From Pedobacter nototheniae (GTDB lineage Bacteria > Bacteroidota > Bacteroidia > Sphingobacteriales > Sphingobacteriaceae): a DNA stretch of 64,000 nucleotides. Location: the NCBI RefSeq assembly GCF_004335085.1, contig NZ_RQRS01000014.1:62001-126000 (forward strand), read 5' to 3'. The notes beneath the pieces were generated by a model. It ran no database searches and was not told where the DNA came from. It saw nothing but the letters and a program-made list of their open reading frames with translations. Positions 52,286-61,801 of this stretch are shown here, piece after piece. Each line of letters opens with the position of its first letter. The first letter of the stretch is position 1. A program made the translations under genes and the position numbers.

Positions 52286-52969
52286 ATGAAAATTAGTTTT
52301 TTAACCCTGTTTATATTTTTCTCACTGGCTGTCGGTGCTCAGAATAAACCTTCAGCTATTAAAAAACTGGTTGTTGTAAATTCTTATAATCAGTATTTAG
52401 TTTCTGTTAAAACTAACCCGAATAATGAGTTAATAGAAATCAAAAAAGCCATTCCAAACATAAAACTGGATATTCGTTATGCAACGACTAATAATTTTAT
52501 GAAACAGGTAATGTACAAGCAGGCAAGGGCTTTTGCAAGAAAACCTGTGGTAGAATCATTAAAAAGAATACAGGCCGATTTAAATAAAAAAGGTTATGGT
52601 TTGAAAATTTTTGACGGCTACAGACCATACACAATTACCGTAGCATTTTACAAAAAAGCGAGTGATAAAAATTTTGTAGCCAACCCAAATAAAGGCTCAA
52701 AGCATAACAGAGGTTGTGCTGTAGATTTAACCTTGATTAACCTAAAAACGGGTAAAGAAATTGCCATGCCTACACCGTATGATAGTTTTGCTGCAGCAGC
52801 AGCAGCTAACTATGAAAATGTAAGTGCTGAACTAAAAAAGAACCGCAACTTTTTAATCAATGCCATGCAAAAACATGGTTTTAAAGTTCTACCTAATGAA
52901 TGGTGGCACTTCGATTTTAATGGATGGCAAAACTACGATTTAATGGATATTCCTTTTGAAAAACTATAG
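52286..52969 (+). CDS. Exported VanX/DdpX-type D-Ala-D-Ala dipeptidase
   Basis: The product has 227 residues with a signal peptide (about 1-18, VGAQ). M15 zinc peptidase motifs: FDGYRPYTI, SKHNRGCAVDLTLI (zinc His/Asp) and NEWWHFDFNGW (catalytic Glu plus zinc His). Same group as VanX/DdpX, which split D-Ala-D-Ala; here probably for cell-wall fragment salvage and not vancomycin resistance, as no van genes are near. Operon with ald; its stop overlaps the convergent phosphatase gene by 6 bases. Confidence 0.9.
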   Translation: MKISFLTLFIFFSLAVGAQNKPSAIKKLVVVNSYNQYLVSVKTNPNNELIEIKKAIPNIKLDIRYATTNNFMKQVMYKQARAFARKPVVESLKRIQADLNKKGYGLKIFDGYRPYTITVAFYKKASDKNFVANPNKGSKHNRGCAVDLTLINLKTGKEIAMPTPYDSFAAAAAANYENVSAELKKNRNFLINAMQKHGFKVLPNEWWHFDFNGWQNYDLMDIPFEKL

Positions 52970-53479
52970 GTGGTGTGGCCTGCCGTATTGATCCATTTTA
53001 ACCCTTGCTTTATCTCCTTTTAAAGTTAAATGAAAAATATAATCGTAATCATCATCGGTTAACTCCTCTTTAGGTCTTTTACCTCCAAAGGCTTCAATAA
53101 GTTCTAAAACGGTATTAGAATGACCAGCGATAATAACGGTTTTTCCTTCAAAATTCTTTTTAACATTTTCTACCAACTCCTTAGTTTCGGTTACATCATA
53201 ATCGGTAATGGTTATTTTATTTTTTGCAATTAAAGAATCCAACGTTTGGTGTGTTCTATTGTAAGGTGTGCTAAATGCTGCGTTGAATTTTTCCTTTTTA
53301 AGAAATCTATTTAAATCGCCTGCTCTTATTTTTCCTTCGTCAGATAGATTTGGATTTTTATCAGCAGGGTTTGTCTTATCTTTTTCTGCATGTCTTACAA
53401 TCCAAATTTCGGTAGTTTGTGCAAAAGCAAACTGAGAAAATATAAAGGTTAAAGATAGAAGTAATAAAATCTTTTTCAT
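52964..53479 (-). CDS. Exported histidine-phosphatase (SixA/PGM-like)
   Basis: The product has 171 residues, signal peptide about 1-20 (FAFAQ). The catalytic RHAEK (phosphohistidine), STPYNRTHQT and the second His in IIAGHSNTV are in place. The family is the histidine acid phosphatase/phosphoglycerate mutase superfamily; the substrate of the exported form is unknown. Tail-to-tail with the dipeptidase gene, overlapping 6 bases. Confidence 0.9.
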   Translation of the reverse strand: MKKILLLLSLTFIFSQFAFAQTTEIWIVRHAEKDKTNPADKNPNLSDEGKIRAGDLNRFLKKEKFNAAFSTPYNRTHQTLDSLIAKNKITITDYDVTETKELVENVKKNFEGKTVIIAGHSNTVLELIEAFGGKRPKEELTDDDYDYIFHLTLKGDKARVKMDQYGRPHHL

Positions 53480-53673
53480 CGGATGTGTTTGATTTTCAGT
53501 AATAAATAATCATAAGCTTATTGCTAAAATACTTGAATATGCTTATGATTAATATGAGGTATAAATATTGAAAAATATATCCGTATAATTTAATTTATCG
53601 CATTTAATCTACATAGAAGGAACGGATCCATTGCAACAAGCAGAGTGCTTTTTTGTTATTGTAAAAACCTCAA

Positions 53674-53736
53674 AGTATATGTTGTATCGCTAAAAGCATG
53701 TATCGACATCCTCGAAGCATATGTTGTATCGCTAAA
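53674..53736. repeat. Two-copy 21-base direct repeat
   Basis: AGTATATGTTGTATCGCTAA(A) at 53674-53694 and the same with one change at 53716-53736, exactly 42 bases apart. A weaker third match (GTATCGAC) lies between. Function unknown; two copies are too few for a CRISPR. Confidence 0.7.
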
Positions 53737-53811
53737 GGGATTGAATAAGAATCACCTTAAAGGGTCTGTTCAAAAAACTGTGCTAAAAAAATTAACCACA
53801 TAACAAAAACA

Positions 53812-53845
53812 AAACCGCAGCTTATTTTTCTATTCGCTGCGGTTT
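53812..53845 (-). terminator. Terminator of the SusCD-YdcF operon
   Basis: Perfect arms AAACCGCAGC and GCTGCGGTTT, 14-base loop, T run on the minus strand, 120 bases after the YdcF stop. Confidence 0.8.
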
Positions 53846-53964
53846 ATTGTATTGTACAGATCAAGATTTATGGTTGATTAATGAGCATAGTTTTCTAAAC
53901 TCTATCCCTGATATTTATTTTTAGACCAAGCTAGCTGCTCCAAAGGACCATGATTTATCCTTAC

Positions 53965-55212
53965 TTAAGGATCCAATGGTTCATCAAAATCAATTTGTAA
54001 TGACATTGCGTTAGGATAAAACTCAAGTGCGGTATCTGATAATCGTTTGCCATTTTTGTACGGTTCGTAACCAAGTTCTTTAACGCAACGTTGCATCATC
54101 AAATCGCTTATATAATAGCTTTGCGATTTAACGGTTACCACCAAACCAGGTTTTTCCATTGGCATATTATACCTAAAAATAAGTCGTGCTGCGTTTCGTA
54201 AATTAGTTGTGGTATGCCTTGCATGTGGCTCCATAATAATTGCACTTTCAGGAATCTGCAAGTTTTGCATTAAGAACTTTTTCATTTCAAAAGCCTCGCT
54301 GTATTTTGTTTTATAAGGATGCACTCTTCCGCCTGATACCATAATAAAGGGTGCTAATCCTGCTCTAAATTGCTCAGCAGCTAGTCTGCAACGCAGCATT
54401 CCACCAGCGCTTAATTCTGTAGGTACTTCTTCTGGTCCTTCGCCCGGTACTAATATTAAGCTGTATTTATATGCAGAAAAATTAGTTTTGGCAATGGCGC
54501 CCAATGCGGCTTTATTTACAGTGGTTACCATCGGTTCAAAATCTGCAGCATCATTTCTTTCGTTAATTTCAAGTGTAATCAGTGCAAATTCTAAAGTGGG
54601 TTCAAAAAATAGCTTATTTTTAACGCTAAGACTTAATATTGAATTGGTGCTTACCAATTCTGGGTAACTTTTATCTTTTACATTAAAGCCAATTGAATCT
54701 ATTTTTGGGTAATTTGGTTTTTGTCCATCTGCATAAACACTTATAGCATAATTAACAGCCTTTGCATCCTGTTCCCAGGCTTTTTGCAACACTTCTTTAG
54801 GTTCTAAATTGTTGTATAAACTGTAACATCCTGATGGAAGAATATGGTTTTTAACAAGCAAGCCTAATTCATTTTGAGGCTTAAATAATACGCTCAATCT
54901 ATTGCTAACCAAATTAATTTCTTCATTGCTAAATTTAATTGCTCCAGTTAAACAATTCACATCGTTTGAACAGCTTTTAATTGAAGCAGAAATTTTATCA
55001 CTTTTATTTTTAAATAAAGCTTTTAGTTCAGCATCATTTTCAAGGAGTTTTTTTACAGCAATATCTTTTTGAAATAACGTAAGCAGATAGTAATTTTTAT
55101 ATTGAACGGCATTATAAGTAGTTTGCAGGTGATACTCTTTTTGGGCTTTACTTTGCGCTGTTGCACCAATTGAGATTATCCAGCAAAAAATAAGTAAATA
55201 AGATACTTTCAT
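53965..55212 (-). CDS. Exported YdcF/DUF218-domain protein
   Basis: The product has 415 residues: signal peptide about 1-19, an unrecognised N-terminal half (about 20-240), then the DUF218/YdcF domain. Its blocks are SLILVPGEGPE, GGMLRCRLAAEQF, APFIMVSGG and PHARHTTTNLRNAARL. Function of DUF218 is uncertain (SAM or nucleotide binding reported for some, vancomycin sensitivity for SanA). It is twice the normal length. It follows susD by 79 bases and shares the operon's terminator. Confidence 0.8.
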   Translation of the reverse strand: MKVSYLLIFCWIISIGATAQSKAQKEYHLQTTYNAVQYKNYYLLTLFQKDIAVKKLLENDAELKALFKNKSDKISASIKSCSNDVNCLTGAIKFSNEEINLVSNRLSVLFKPQNELGLLVKNHILPSGCYSLYNNLEPKEVLQKAWEQDAKAVNYAISVYADGQKPNYPKIDSIGFNVKDKSYPELVSTNSILSLSVKNKLFFEPTLEFALITLEINERNDAADFEPMVTTVNKAALGAIAKTNFSAYKYSLILVPGEGPEEVPTELSAGGMLRCRLAAEQFRAGLAPFIMVSGGRVHPYKTKYSEAFEMKKFLMQNLQIPESAIIMEPHARHTTTNLRNAARLIFRYNMPMEKPGLVVTVKSQSYYISDLMMQRCVKELGYEPYKNGKRLSDTALEFYPNAMSLQIDFDEPLDP

Positions 55213-55291
55213 GGTGTTAAATTAAATCTTAAAGGTATTTAAAAGAAAGGGTCGTAACTATAAAGCAACGACCCAAACTTATTAACTTTTC

Positions 55292-56662
55292 TTAGTAACC
55301 GGTATTTTGCCAGCCGGCTTTATTTGTAATATTATCAATTTCTGCTTGCGGAACAGGATAAATGCTTCTAAATGCTGGAATACCTGGGAATATGGTTGCC
55401 ATTTGACTGGTTCTAACAATATCAAACCAACGATCTGCTTCCAAGGCAAATTCTAAGCGACGCTCTAAATATATGGCGGTTCTAAAATCAGCTTGATTTG
55501 TTAAGATTGCAGCCGTTTTTATAGATGCATTGGCGTTAGTACGTACAGCATTAAGCGCTGTAAATGAATCCACATTTCCATAGGCAACTTCGTTTAAGGC
55601 CTCAGCATACATAAGTAATACATCGGCACAGCGTAGAATAGGAAAATCACTACTGGTTTCTGTCGAGTTAGAAACTGGACTGTTAAATTTACCCGGCCGA
55701 GAGCCAATATTTGTTGGCGCTACGAGAGCTTTACGGTTATCGGTGTTTTCAAATAAAGTTTGAGGAATACTAATTGTGTTGGTGTTGTTATTATTTCTGT
55801 AGCGATTATCTTGGTTTACAGCTTCTTTAACTCCACCAGCTAAATACTGAATAGCAAAAATAACATCCTTACTTGTTTTTAAACCATTAGGAAATGTAGT
55901 TGTTTGTGGCACGGTTGATAGAACTGTACCCGCATAAATGGCTGTTACAATTGGTTGCAAAGTAGAAACAACTAAATCGTATTTCTTTTGGTACAAATAT
56001 ACTTTTGCCAGCAATGCTGATGCCGCATAACTAGTTGCTCTACCGCGTTGTGCATCGGGCCAGCTGGTTGGAAGTTTTGCAATTGCATCAGTTAAATCAT
56101 TTACAACTTGAACATAAATTTGAGTTGAAGTGCTGCGGCTATTGCCTCTTGCCTGATCTGTTGATTGAACAGATGTTACTAAAGGAACACTGCCCCATAA
56201 GCGGGTTAGATTGAAATAGCTTAAAGCTCTGATAAATTTTGCTTGGCCAATAATTTGATTTTTGGATGTTTCATTCATGCTAATGCCAGGCGCTTTATCC
56301 AAAACAATGTTGCTGCGATATATCGCCTTGTAATGGCCTTGCCATGATGCTGCGAGAATATTGTTTGCTGGGGTTTCTGAAAATACTTCGATTGCATTTC
56401 TTACTCCTGCACCTGATCCTGGATCATTATCGGTCACATTATCCCCACGGATTTCTCCTAACGTAAGCATGTTATTACCATACAAGCTATCTGTTTGCAA
56501 AGCATCATAACAACTTACTAAACCACCCTGTAAGCCCTTTTCATCTACGTAGAAAGTGCTTTCGGTGTATGAGTCGAATGGTTTTGATTCTAAAAACTTT
56601 TTACACGAAGAAACTGTAATAATCAGGCTGCATGCTAAGATTGATGTTATATATTTTTTCAT
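55292..56662 (-). CDS. SusD/RagB-type surface glycan- or peptide-binding lipoprotein
   Basis: The product has 456 residues. Lipoprotein signal with Cys near residue 20 (VSSCKKFLES), SusD-like TPR helices (FIRALSYFNLTRLWGSVPLV) and the C-terminal block LERRLEFALEADRWFDIVRT. It forms the lid over the SusC channel encoded 14 bases upstream. Substrate unknown; no hydrolase gene is in the operon, unlike a typical polysaccharide utilisation locus. Confidence 0.94.
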   Translation of the reverse strand: MKKYITSILACSLIITVSSCKKFLESKPFDSYTESTFYVDEKGLQGGLVSCYDALQTDSLYGNNMLTLGEIRGDNVTDNDPGSGAGVRNAIEVFSETPANNILAASWQGHYKAIYRSNIVLDKAPGISMNETSKNQIIGQAKFIRALSYFNLTRLWGSVPLVTSVQSTDQARGNSRSTSTQIYVQVVNDLTDAIAKLPTSWPDAQRGRATSYAASALLAKVYLYQKKYDLVVSTLQPIVTAIYAGTVLSTVPQTTTFPNGLKTSKDVIFAIQYLAGGVKEAVNQDNRYRNNNNTNTISIPQTLFENTDNRKALVAPTNIGSRPGKFNSPVSNSTETSSDFPILRCADVLLMYAEALNEVAYGNVDSFTALNAVRTNANASIKTAAILTNQADFRTAIYLERRLEFALEADRWFDIVRTSQMATIFPGIPAFRSIYPVPQAEIDNITNKAGWQNTGY

Positions 56663-56676
56663 CTGATTGTTCTTAA

Positions 56677-59600
56677 TTATAGAGTAATATTAATACCGAT
56701 TGATGTTGTTTTTGCTGTTGGATAAACACCATAATCTTCACCATTTGTTGTTGCTGCAGATCTGTTGGTAACCTCAGGGTTATAACCCGTGTATTTGGTA
56801 AACGTAAACGGATTTTGCATGGCAACATAAATTCTAACTTTTGTTAGCGCTATTTTTTTAACCAAATCTGCTGGGAAAGTATAACCTAAAGCAATGTTGC
56901 GGATTCGCAAATATGAACCATCTTCTATATGCCAGGTTGATGTTGTTCCATTGCTTCCTTTTGCAACACGGTTTGCTCTAACATCTTGGCCACTTCCAGG
57001 GTTACTTTCTGATACCCAACGATCCAAAGAGCTAACCATATTGTTCATGTTACCTTCTTTATTGGCAAAATATCTGCGAGAAAGATTAAGGATTTTGTTT
57101 CCATAAACACCTTGTAAGGCAACATTTAAATCAATGCCCTTATACTCGGCCGAAGTTGCAAAGCCATAAGTAAATTTAGGCAGATAGTTGCCCACAATTT
57201 CGCGGTCTTTTGTTAAATCAATTACACCATCACCGTCTACATCTTTAAATTTAAAATCGCCAGGTTTAGCGGTATTTAAATCAAAATTGCCTTGGGTATC
57301 AGTATAATGAGGGTATGCATTAACCTCTGCCTGATTTTTAAATACACCTAAAACTACAGGTAAATAGTATGAACCAATAGGTTCGCCCACTCTGGTTAAG
57401 AAATAAGCATTAGCAACAGATCCGGTTTTAATAATATCGGCATTGCCAGGACCTAATTCTACTACTTTGTTTTTGTTTTTAGAGAAGTTTGCACTCGCGG
57501 TCCATTTTACACCACCAAATTGTTGTTGAGTACCCAAATTAATATCGATACCTTTATTATTAACCTTACCAATGTTCTTTAACTCTGTAGCAAATCCTGT
57601 AGAAAGAGGCACTGGAACATCCAATAGCAAATCTTTAGTATTACTGTTGTACACGTCAACAGATAAAGTAAGTTGATTTTTGAAAAAAGCGGCATCGAAA
57701 CCTAGGTTTAATTGTGCCGTTTTCTCCCATCTTAAATCATCATTTGGTTTTGCATAAGATGCCGCTCCGTTAACTACGCTCGGAGAAGAGCCACCAAAAA
57801 CATAAGCATAATTGGTCATTGCACCTAAAGAAGCATTGTTTGGAATGTTAAAATTACCAGTTAAACCATAACTGGCTCTTAGTTTTAAGTCTGAAACAGC
57901 TGTTGAACTTTTAAGGAAATCTTCTTCTGAAACTCTCCATCCTACAGATGCTGAAGGGAAATAACCCCACTTAGAATTTTTGCCAAATCTGGAAGATCCA
58001 TCAGCTCTTACCGAACCTGTAAATAAATATTTGCCTTTATAGCTATACTGTAGTCTCGCAATACCAGATGCCAGTGTCCATTGTTGTTTGGTTCCCGTTC
58101 CACTAGTAACAATTCCGGCATTTATATAAGGAACTTGATCGCTGATGAAACCTTTTGAAGCGTAAGCGTAAGTACTGCTTAAATCATCTTTTTGGGTAGA
58201 CCAACCCACTAAAGCATTAATACTGTGATCGCCAATAACTTTAGAATAGTTTACGGTTTGCTCCAAAAGCCAATTAATTTCTTTTGTTGTTCTGGATGAA
58301 CCATAAGCATCCGAAGGATCGTTTGCTGCAGTGTTTGATTTTGGGATAATTGAAGGACTGAAAATATCTTCAGAACTGTTAAATACGTCGATACCTAACT
58401 GGATTTTGTACTTTAAATCTTTAAGGATTGATGCCTCAACAAAAGTACTTCCAGTTAACCTGTTAGAACCCACATCATCTTTTTGGAGCATAGCAAGCGC
58501 AACAGGGTTCCATGCTTGAGTTTCGCCATTACCACCTATTAACGTTGGTTGTCCTGGTACTTGGGTTAAAGTACTTGGGCTCCATGAGTTTTGAGCAAAA
58601 CTATAGCTTCCATCGCTATTGTATACAGGAAAAATAGGCGAGTAGTGAAGCGCAGAAGCCACAATACCTCCGTTTGAATAGGCACCATTGGCATTTACTC
58701 TTTTCTCTTTAATTACCGATGGAGATAAATTTACACCATACCTAAAAATGCCTTTATTTCCTTCCAAATTCAACCTGCCGCTATAACGCTTAAAACCACT
58801 GTTTAAAATAATACCATCCTGATCAAAATATTCCATAGATGCATAATACTTCATGTTTTCGCCACCACCAGATGCTGAAATAGAATGATTTTGAATCGGC
58901 GCAGTCCTGAAAATTTCATTCTGCCAATCAGTATTCGTTAAACCCTGTTGACCTTGTAAATAAGGCAATACTTCCAAAGGAATTACCGCACTGGTGTTCG
59001 CCGTGCCAGCTTTAAATAAACGGGTGCTGTTATTATCATTAAAACTATATGGAACTATCGGCGAACCATTAGATACATTTTTACGGTTAATAGCGTCCAT
59101 GGCATCAGCGTAGGTATTATTTCTAGAATCTAGCACCATTTGCGAATATTGATAAGCATCCATCATATCAATTTTATGTGCAATTGATTGCCAGCCTTTA
59201 TAACTATTAACATTAATAGTTGCAACGCCATTTTTACCTTGTTTGGTTGTTATCAATACAACTCCGTTTGATCCTCTTGAACCATATATAGCTGCAGAAG
59301 AAGCATCTTTAAGTACCTCAATAGATGCAATGTCATTTGTGTTTAAAGTGTTGATATTATCATTAGAAATCGGCACACCATCAACAACATATAACGGATT
59401 AGAGCCTGCTGTAATTGTGCCAACCCCACGTACTTTAATGGCTAACGCACCGCCAGGAGTTCCAGACCCTTGCGAAACCTGTACGCCTGCCATTTTACCA
59501 ACCATCGCTTCAGCAGCATTATTTATTGGTTGGTTTTCTAAATCAGCCGCCTTAATACTCGCAATTGAAGTGGTTACATCCTTCTTTTTCTGACTGCCAT

Positions 59601-59970
59601 AACCAACTACAACAACATCTGTTAAGGATGATGAAGCCGGATTAAGCTGAATAAGAAGCGTAGCCTGTTCGCCTGCTTTTAGGACATAATTATCAATAGT
59701 TTTAGTGGTGTAGCCAATGTAAGAGGCGCTAATATTATAAGGCACATTGGCGGATAGACCACTAATGATAAATTTGCCTTCAGAATTAACCATAATTCCT
59801 TTCTTCTCATTGGTTTTTGTGTTGAGTAAAAGAATGGAAGCACCTAATAAGGGCTGCCCAGTTTCATCTTTTACTATCCCGGTAATCTCTGATGTTTGAG
59901 CACGGGTATTTGCTGCAACTGATATTAGAAACAGGCAAATGAATAAGTGTGTAGTAAATTTTCTAAGCAT
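56677..59970 (-). CDS. SusC/RagA-type TonB-dependent outer-membrane transporter
   Basis: The product has 1097 residues from MLRKFTTHL (ATG at 59968-59970; the longer frame from 60015 adds a basic stretch before the signal). Signal peptide, a CarboxypepD_reg-like domain (about 28-105, EITGIVKDETGQPLLGASI), TonB box region DVVVVGYGSQKKKDV, plug (AGVQVSQGSGTPGGALAIKV), and a 22-strand barrel with C-terminal SIGINITL. It imports a ligand together with SusD. No STN domain precedes the plug although a sigma/FecR pair is upstream. Confidence 0.95.
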   Translation of the reverse strand: MLRKFTTHLFICLFLISVAANTRAQTSEITGIVKDETGQPLLGASILLLNTKTNEKKGIMVNSEGKFIISGLSANVPYNISASYIGYTTKTIDNYVLKAGEQATLLIQLNPASSSLTDVVVVGYGSQKKKDVTTSIASIKAADLENQPINNAAEAMVGKMAGVQVSQGSGTPGGALAIKVRGVGTITAGSNPLYVVDGVPISNDNINTLNTNDIASIEVLKDASSAAIYGSRGSNGVVLITTKQGKNGVATINVNSYKGWQSIAHKIDMMDAYQYSQMVLDSRNNTYADAMDAINRKNVSNGSPIVPYSFNDNNSTRLFKAGTANTSAVIPLEVLPYLQGQQGLTNTDWQNEIFRTAPIQNHSISASGGGENMKYYASMEYFDQDGIILNSGFKRYSGRLNLEGNKGIFRYGVNLSPSVIKEKRVNANGAYSNGGIVASALHYSPIFPVYNSDGSYSFAQNSWSPSTLTQVPGQPTLIGGNGETQAWNPVALAMLQKDDVGSNRLTGSTFVEASILKDLKYKIQLGIDVFNSSEDIFSPSIIPKSNTAANDPSDAYGSSRTTKEINWLLEQTVNYSKVIGDHSINALVGWSTQKDDLSSTYAYASKGFISDQVPYINAGIVTSGTGTKQQWTLASGIARLQYSYKGKYLFTGSVRADGSSRFGKNSKWGYFPSASVGWRVSEEDFLKSSTAVSDLKLRASYGLTGNFNIPNNASLGAMTNYAYVFGGSSPSVVNGAASYAKPNDDLRWEKTAQLNLGFDAAFFKNQLTLSVDVYNSNTKDLLLDVPVPLSTGFATELKNIGKVNNKGIDINLGTQQQFGGVKWTASANFSKNKNKVVELGPGNADIIKTGSVANAYFLTRVGEPIGSYYLPVVLGVFKNQAEVNAYPHYTDTQGNFDLNTAKPGDFKFKDVDGDGVIDLTKDREIVGNYLPKFTYGFATSAEYKGIDLNVALQGVYGNKILNLSRRYFANKEGNMNNMVSSLDRWVSESNPGSGQDVRANRVAKGSNGTTSTWHIEDGSYLRIRNIALGYTFPADLVKKIALTKVRIYVAMQNPFTFTKYTGYNPEVTNRSAATTNGEDYGVYPTAKTTSIGINITL

Positions 59971-60062
59971 AGTATATTGTTTTATTTGGTTGTTTTTTGG
60001 CAATAACTTTCCCATTCACGTTTTTTTTACGAGTTAAGTTCATTGTAATATGGAGTTGGATT

Positions 60063-61085
60063 TTATTTTCTAATCAGATAACCTTCGGTTGTTTTGATTT
60101 GGTTTAGTTTATTTAATTCAGCTATTTCTTCTAGTATTTTATCTATTGATTGCGTTAATTTTAAACTTCCTGTGAATGATATTTCCTGCAAATCTGCAGG
60201 GTTATAAATGATTTTAACTTTGTAATGCTGTTGTAGCTTTGCAAAAACTTCTATTAATGGAGCCTGATTAAAGTTTAATTCTTTAATTACTGGTTGCTTG
60301 GTTAATAATGTTTTAACATCGCTTACATTAACTTTATTTAGCTCGCTGTTGTAAACCAACTGATTGCCGGGTATTAATATTTTACTAAATGGTAAAGCAT
60401 GAGTTGTTGAATCGATATTTTTAACCCAAACCTTACCTGTGTGTAGTTCTACTTTAATTTCTTTACTTTTTTCTAAGGCAGTAATTGTAAACGAAGTTCC
60501 TAAGGCGGTAGTGGATACGCCTTTAGCATAAACTACAAAAGGGTGTTTTTTATCTTTAGTAACCTGAAAAAAACTTTTACCATTTAAATAAATTTCTCTT
60601 TTACTTGTTATAAAAGGCATGGCATACCTCAATTCTCCGCCTGGATATAATTTCACCGTTGATAAATCTGGTAAGGTTAAGAATTGAATATGCTCTGTAT
60701 AGTTCATAACCGATTTCCAATTAACAGCACTTTTTTTTGTTTGATTTAGGGCAATATTTTGAACCAAAATTTCTTTGCTTCGATTTTGTTTAAGAGTTAA
60801 AAATCCAAAAGTGAGGAGCGCTAAAATTATAGCCGCGGCTGATGTAATCTTTATCCAATTTAGTTTAGAAACCTTTGCAGTAGTTTGTTTTTTAATTATG
60901 CTAAACATTTCTTCAGTTTTAGCATCATCAATTAAAGCATCCGTTGTATTATCCCATTCGGTTTTTTTTAATAAATGCTCAGCAAATTCATCAACCTCAT
61001 TCAAATATTTAACCACCAAAAGCTTTTCTTCCGGGCTGCATTGTCCTTTAAAATACTTATCCAATAACTCATCAGATATACTCAT
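60063..61085 (-). CDS. FecR-type anti-sigma factor
   Basis: The product has 340 residues: cytoplasmic N-terminal domain that binds sigma (about 1-75), one membrane segment (about 77-98), periplasmic FecR domain (about 120-235, KLYPGGELRYAMPF, GTSFTITAL) and a C-terminal DUF4974 domain (about 255-325, LNFNQAPLIEVFAKLQQHYK). It relays ligand uptake at SusC to the sigma factor. About 60 bases downstream of the sigma gene. Confidence 0.93.
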   Translation of the reverse strand: MSISDELLDKYFKGQCSPEEKLLVVKYLNEVDEFAEHLLKKTEWDNTTDALIDDAKTEEMFSIIKKQTTAKVSKLNWIKITSAAAIILALLTFGFLTLKQNRSKEILVQNIALNQTKKSAVNWKSVMNYTEHIQFLTLPDLSTVKLYPGGELRYAMPFITSKREIYLNGKSFFQVTKDKKHPFVVYAKGVSTTALGTSFTITALEKSKEIKVELHTGKVWVKNIDSTTHALPFSKILIPGNQLVYNSELNKVNVSDVKTLLTKQPVIKELNFNQAPLIEVFAKLQQHYKVKIIYNPADLQEISFTGSLKLTQSIDKILEEIAELNKLNQIKTTEGYLIRK

Positions 61086-61143
61086 ACTTACTAATACGAT
61101 TGAAACAGGCGCAAACCCGTAATGGAAAAAAAATAAATTTTAA

Positions 61144-61692
61144 TTAATTAAGAAAATCAACCAAAAAGATAATGGCAGGCAAATACGCATAGCCATTTAG
61201 TTGTTTCATGGCTAAAGAGATGTGTTTTTCTACTGTACGTGGTGAGATTGATAGTTGCTCAGAAATTTCTTTGTAGCTATACCCGTGAAGGCGGTTGAGT
61301 AGAAATACCTTTTTGCGGGTAGGTGGTAAACAGTTTAAAGCAACTTCTAATTGCTGTTTATATTCAAAAACCTCAGTTTGATTTTGAACGTTTACTTGTG
61401 CTTCCTGATGGTAAACAGTAAGGTTACGCTCATCATTAGCCAATTTTTTAAAATAATCCAGTAAAGTTGTTTTCGCGATTTTGAATAATTGCAAATCCAA
61501 CGGGCACTCTTCTGATAAGGTATGTTTAAAGCGCCAAAGTTTTATAAAAGCAAGTTGGGTAAGCTCCTGAGCCTGATCTTTTGATGCCGTTTTCTTAAAA
61601 AAATAGGCAAAAACCTTCTTATGCCATAGCTTAAAAACTATTTCAAAAGATACATGATCCCCTTCTTTTATATTTTGGATATAGTTTGTCAC
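61144..61692 (-). CDS. ECF sigma-70 factor
   Basis: The product has 182 residues. Region 2 (about 10-80, AQELTQLAFIKLWRF) and region 4 (about 120-170, LPPTRKKVFLLNRLHGYSYKEISEQLSIS and RTVEKHI) are clear. Start is GTG at 61690-61692; an in-frame TGA lies just upstream, so no earlier start is possible. A TAGTTTTG box lies 7 bases before the GTG. It would activate the SusCD operon once FecR releases it. Confidence 0.92.
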   Translation of the reverse strand: MTNYIQNIKEGDHVSFEIVFKLWHKKVFAYFFKKTASKDQAQELTQLAFIKLWRFKHTLSEECPLDLQLFKIAKTTLLDYFKKLANDERNLTVYHQEAQVNVQNQTEVFEYKQQLEVALNCLPPTRKKVFLLNRLHGYSYKEISEQLSISPRTVEKHISLAMKQLNGYAYLPAIIFLVDFLN

Positions 61693-61801
61693 TTTGGCTC
61701 AAAACTATTTGGTTAATGTTAGCTAAAAATAAATATAGGGTTAATTTTTGCAATTGTTATCAATTAAAAAAATCATTGTTTTAACTTATGTAAAGGAAAA
61801 G

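Larger units (their letters stand above)
53480..53964. other. Intergenic region, 485 bases, with direct repeat and terminator
   Basis: AT-rich. It holds the phosphatase upstream region, a 21-base direct repeat (53674-53736) and the terminator of the SusCD-YdcF operon (53812-53845). I see no ORF or tRNA. Confidence 0.6.

Noticed and set aside
52286..52969. Vancomycin-resistance vanX
   Set aside because: No vanH, vanA or vanRS genes are near; a signal peptide and pairing with ald suggest cell-wall peptide salvage.
53674..53736. CRISPR array
   Set aside because: Only two repeats, an AT-rich 21-base unit, and no cas genes nearby.
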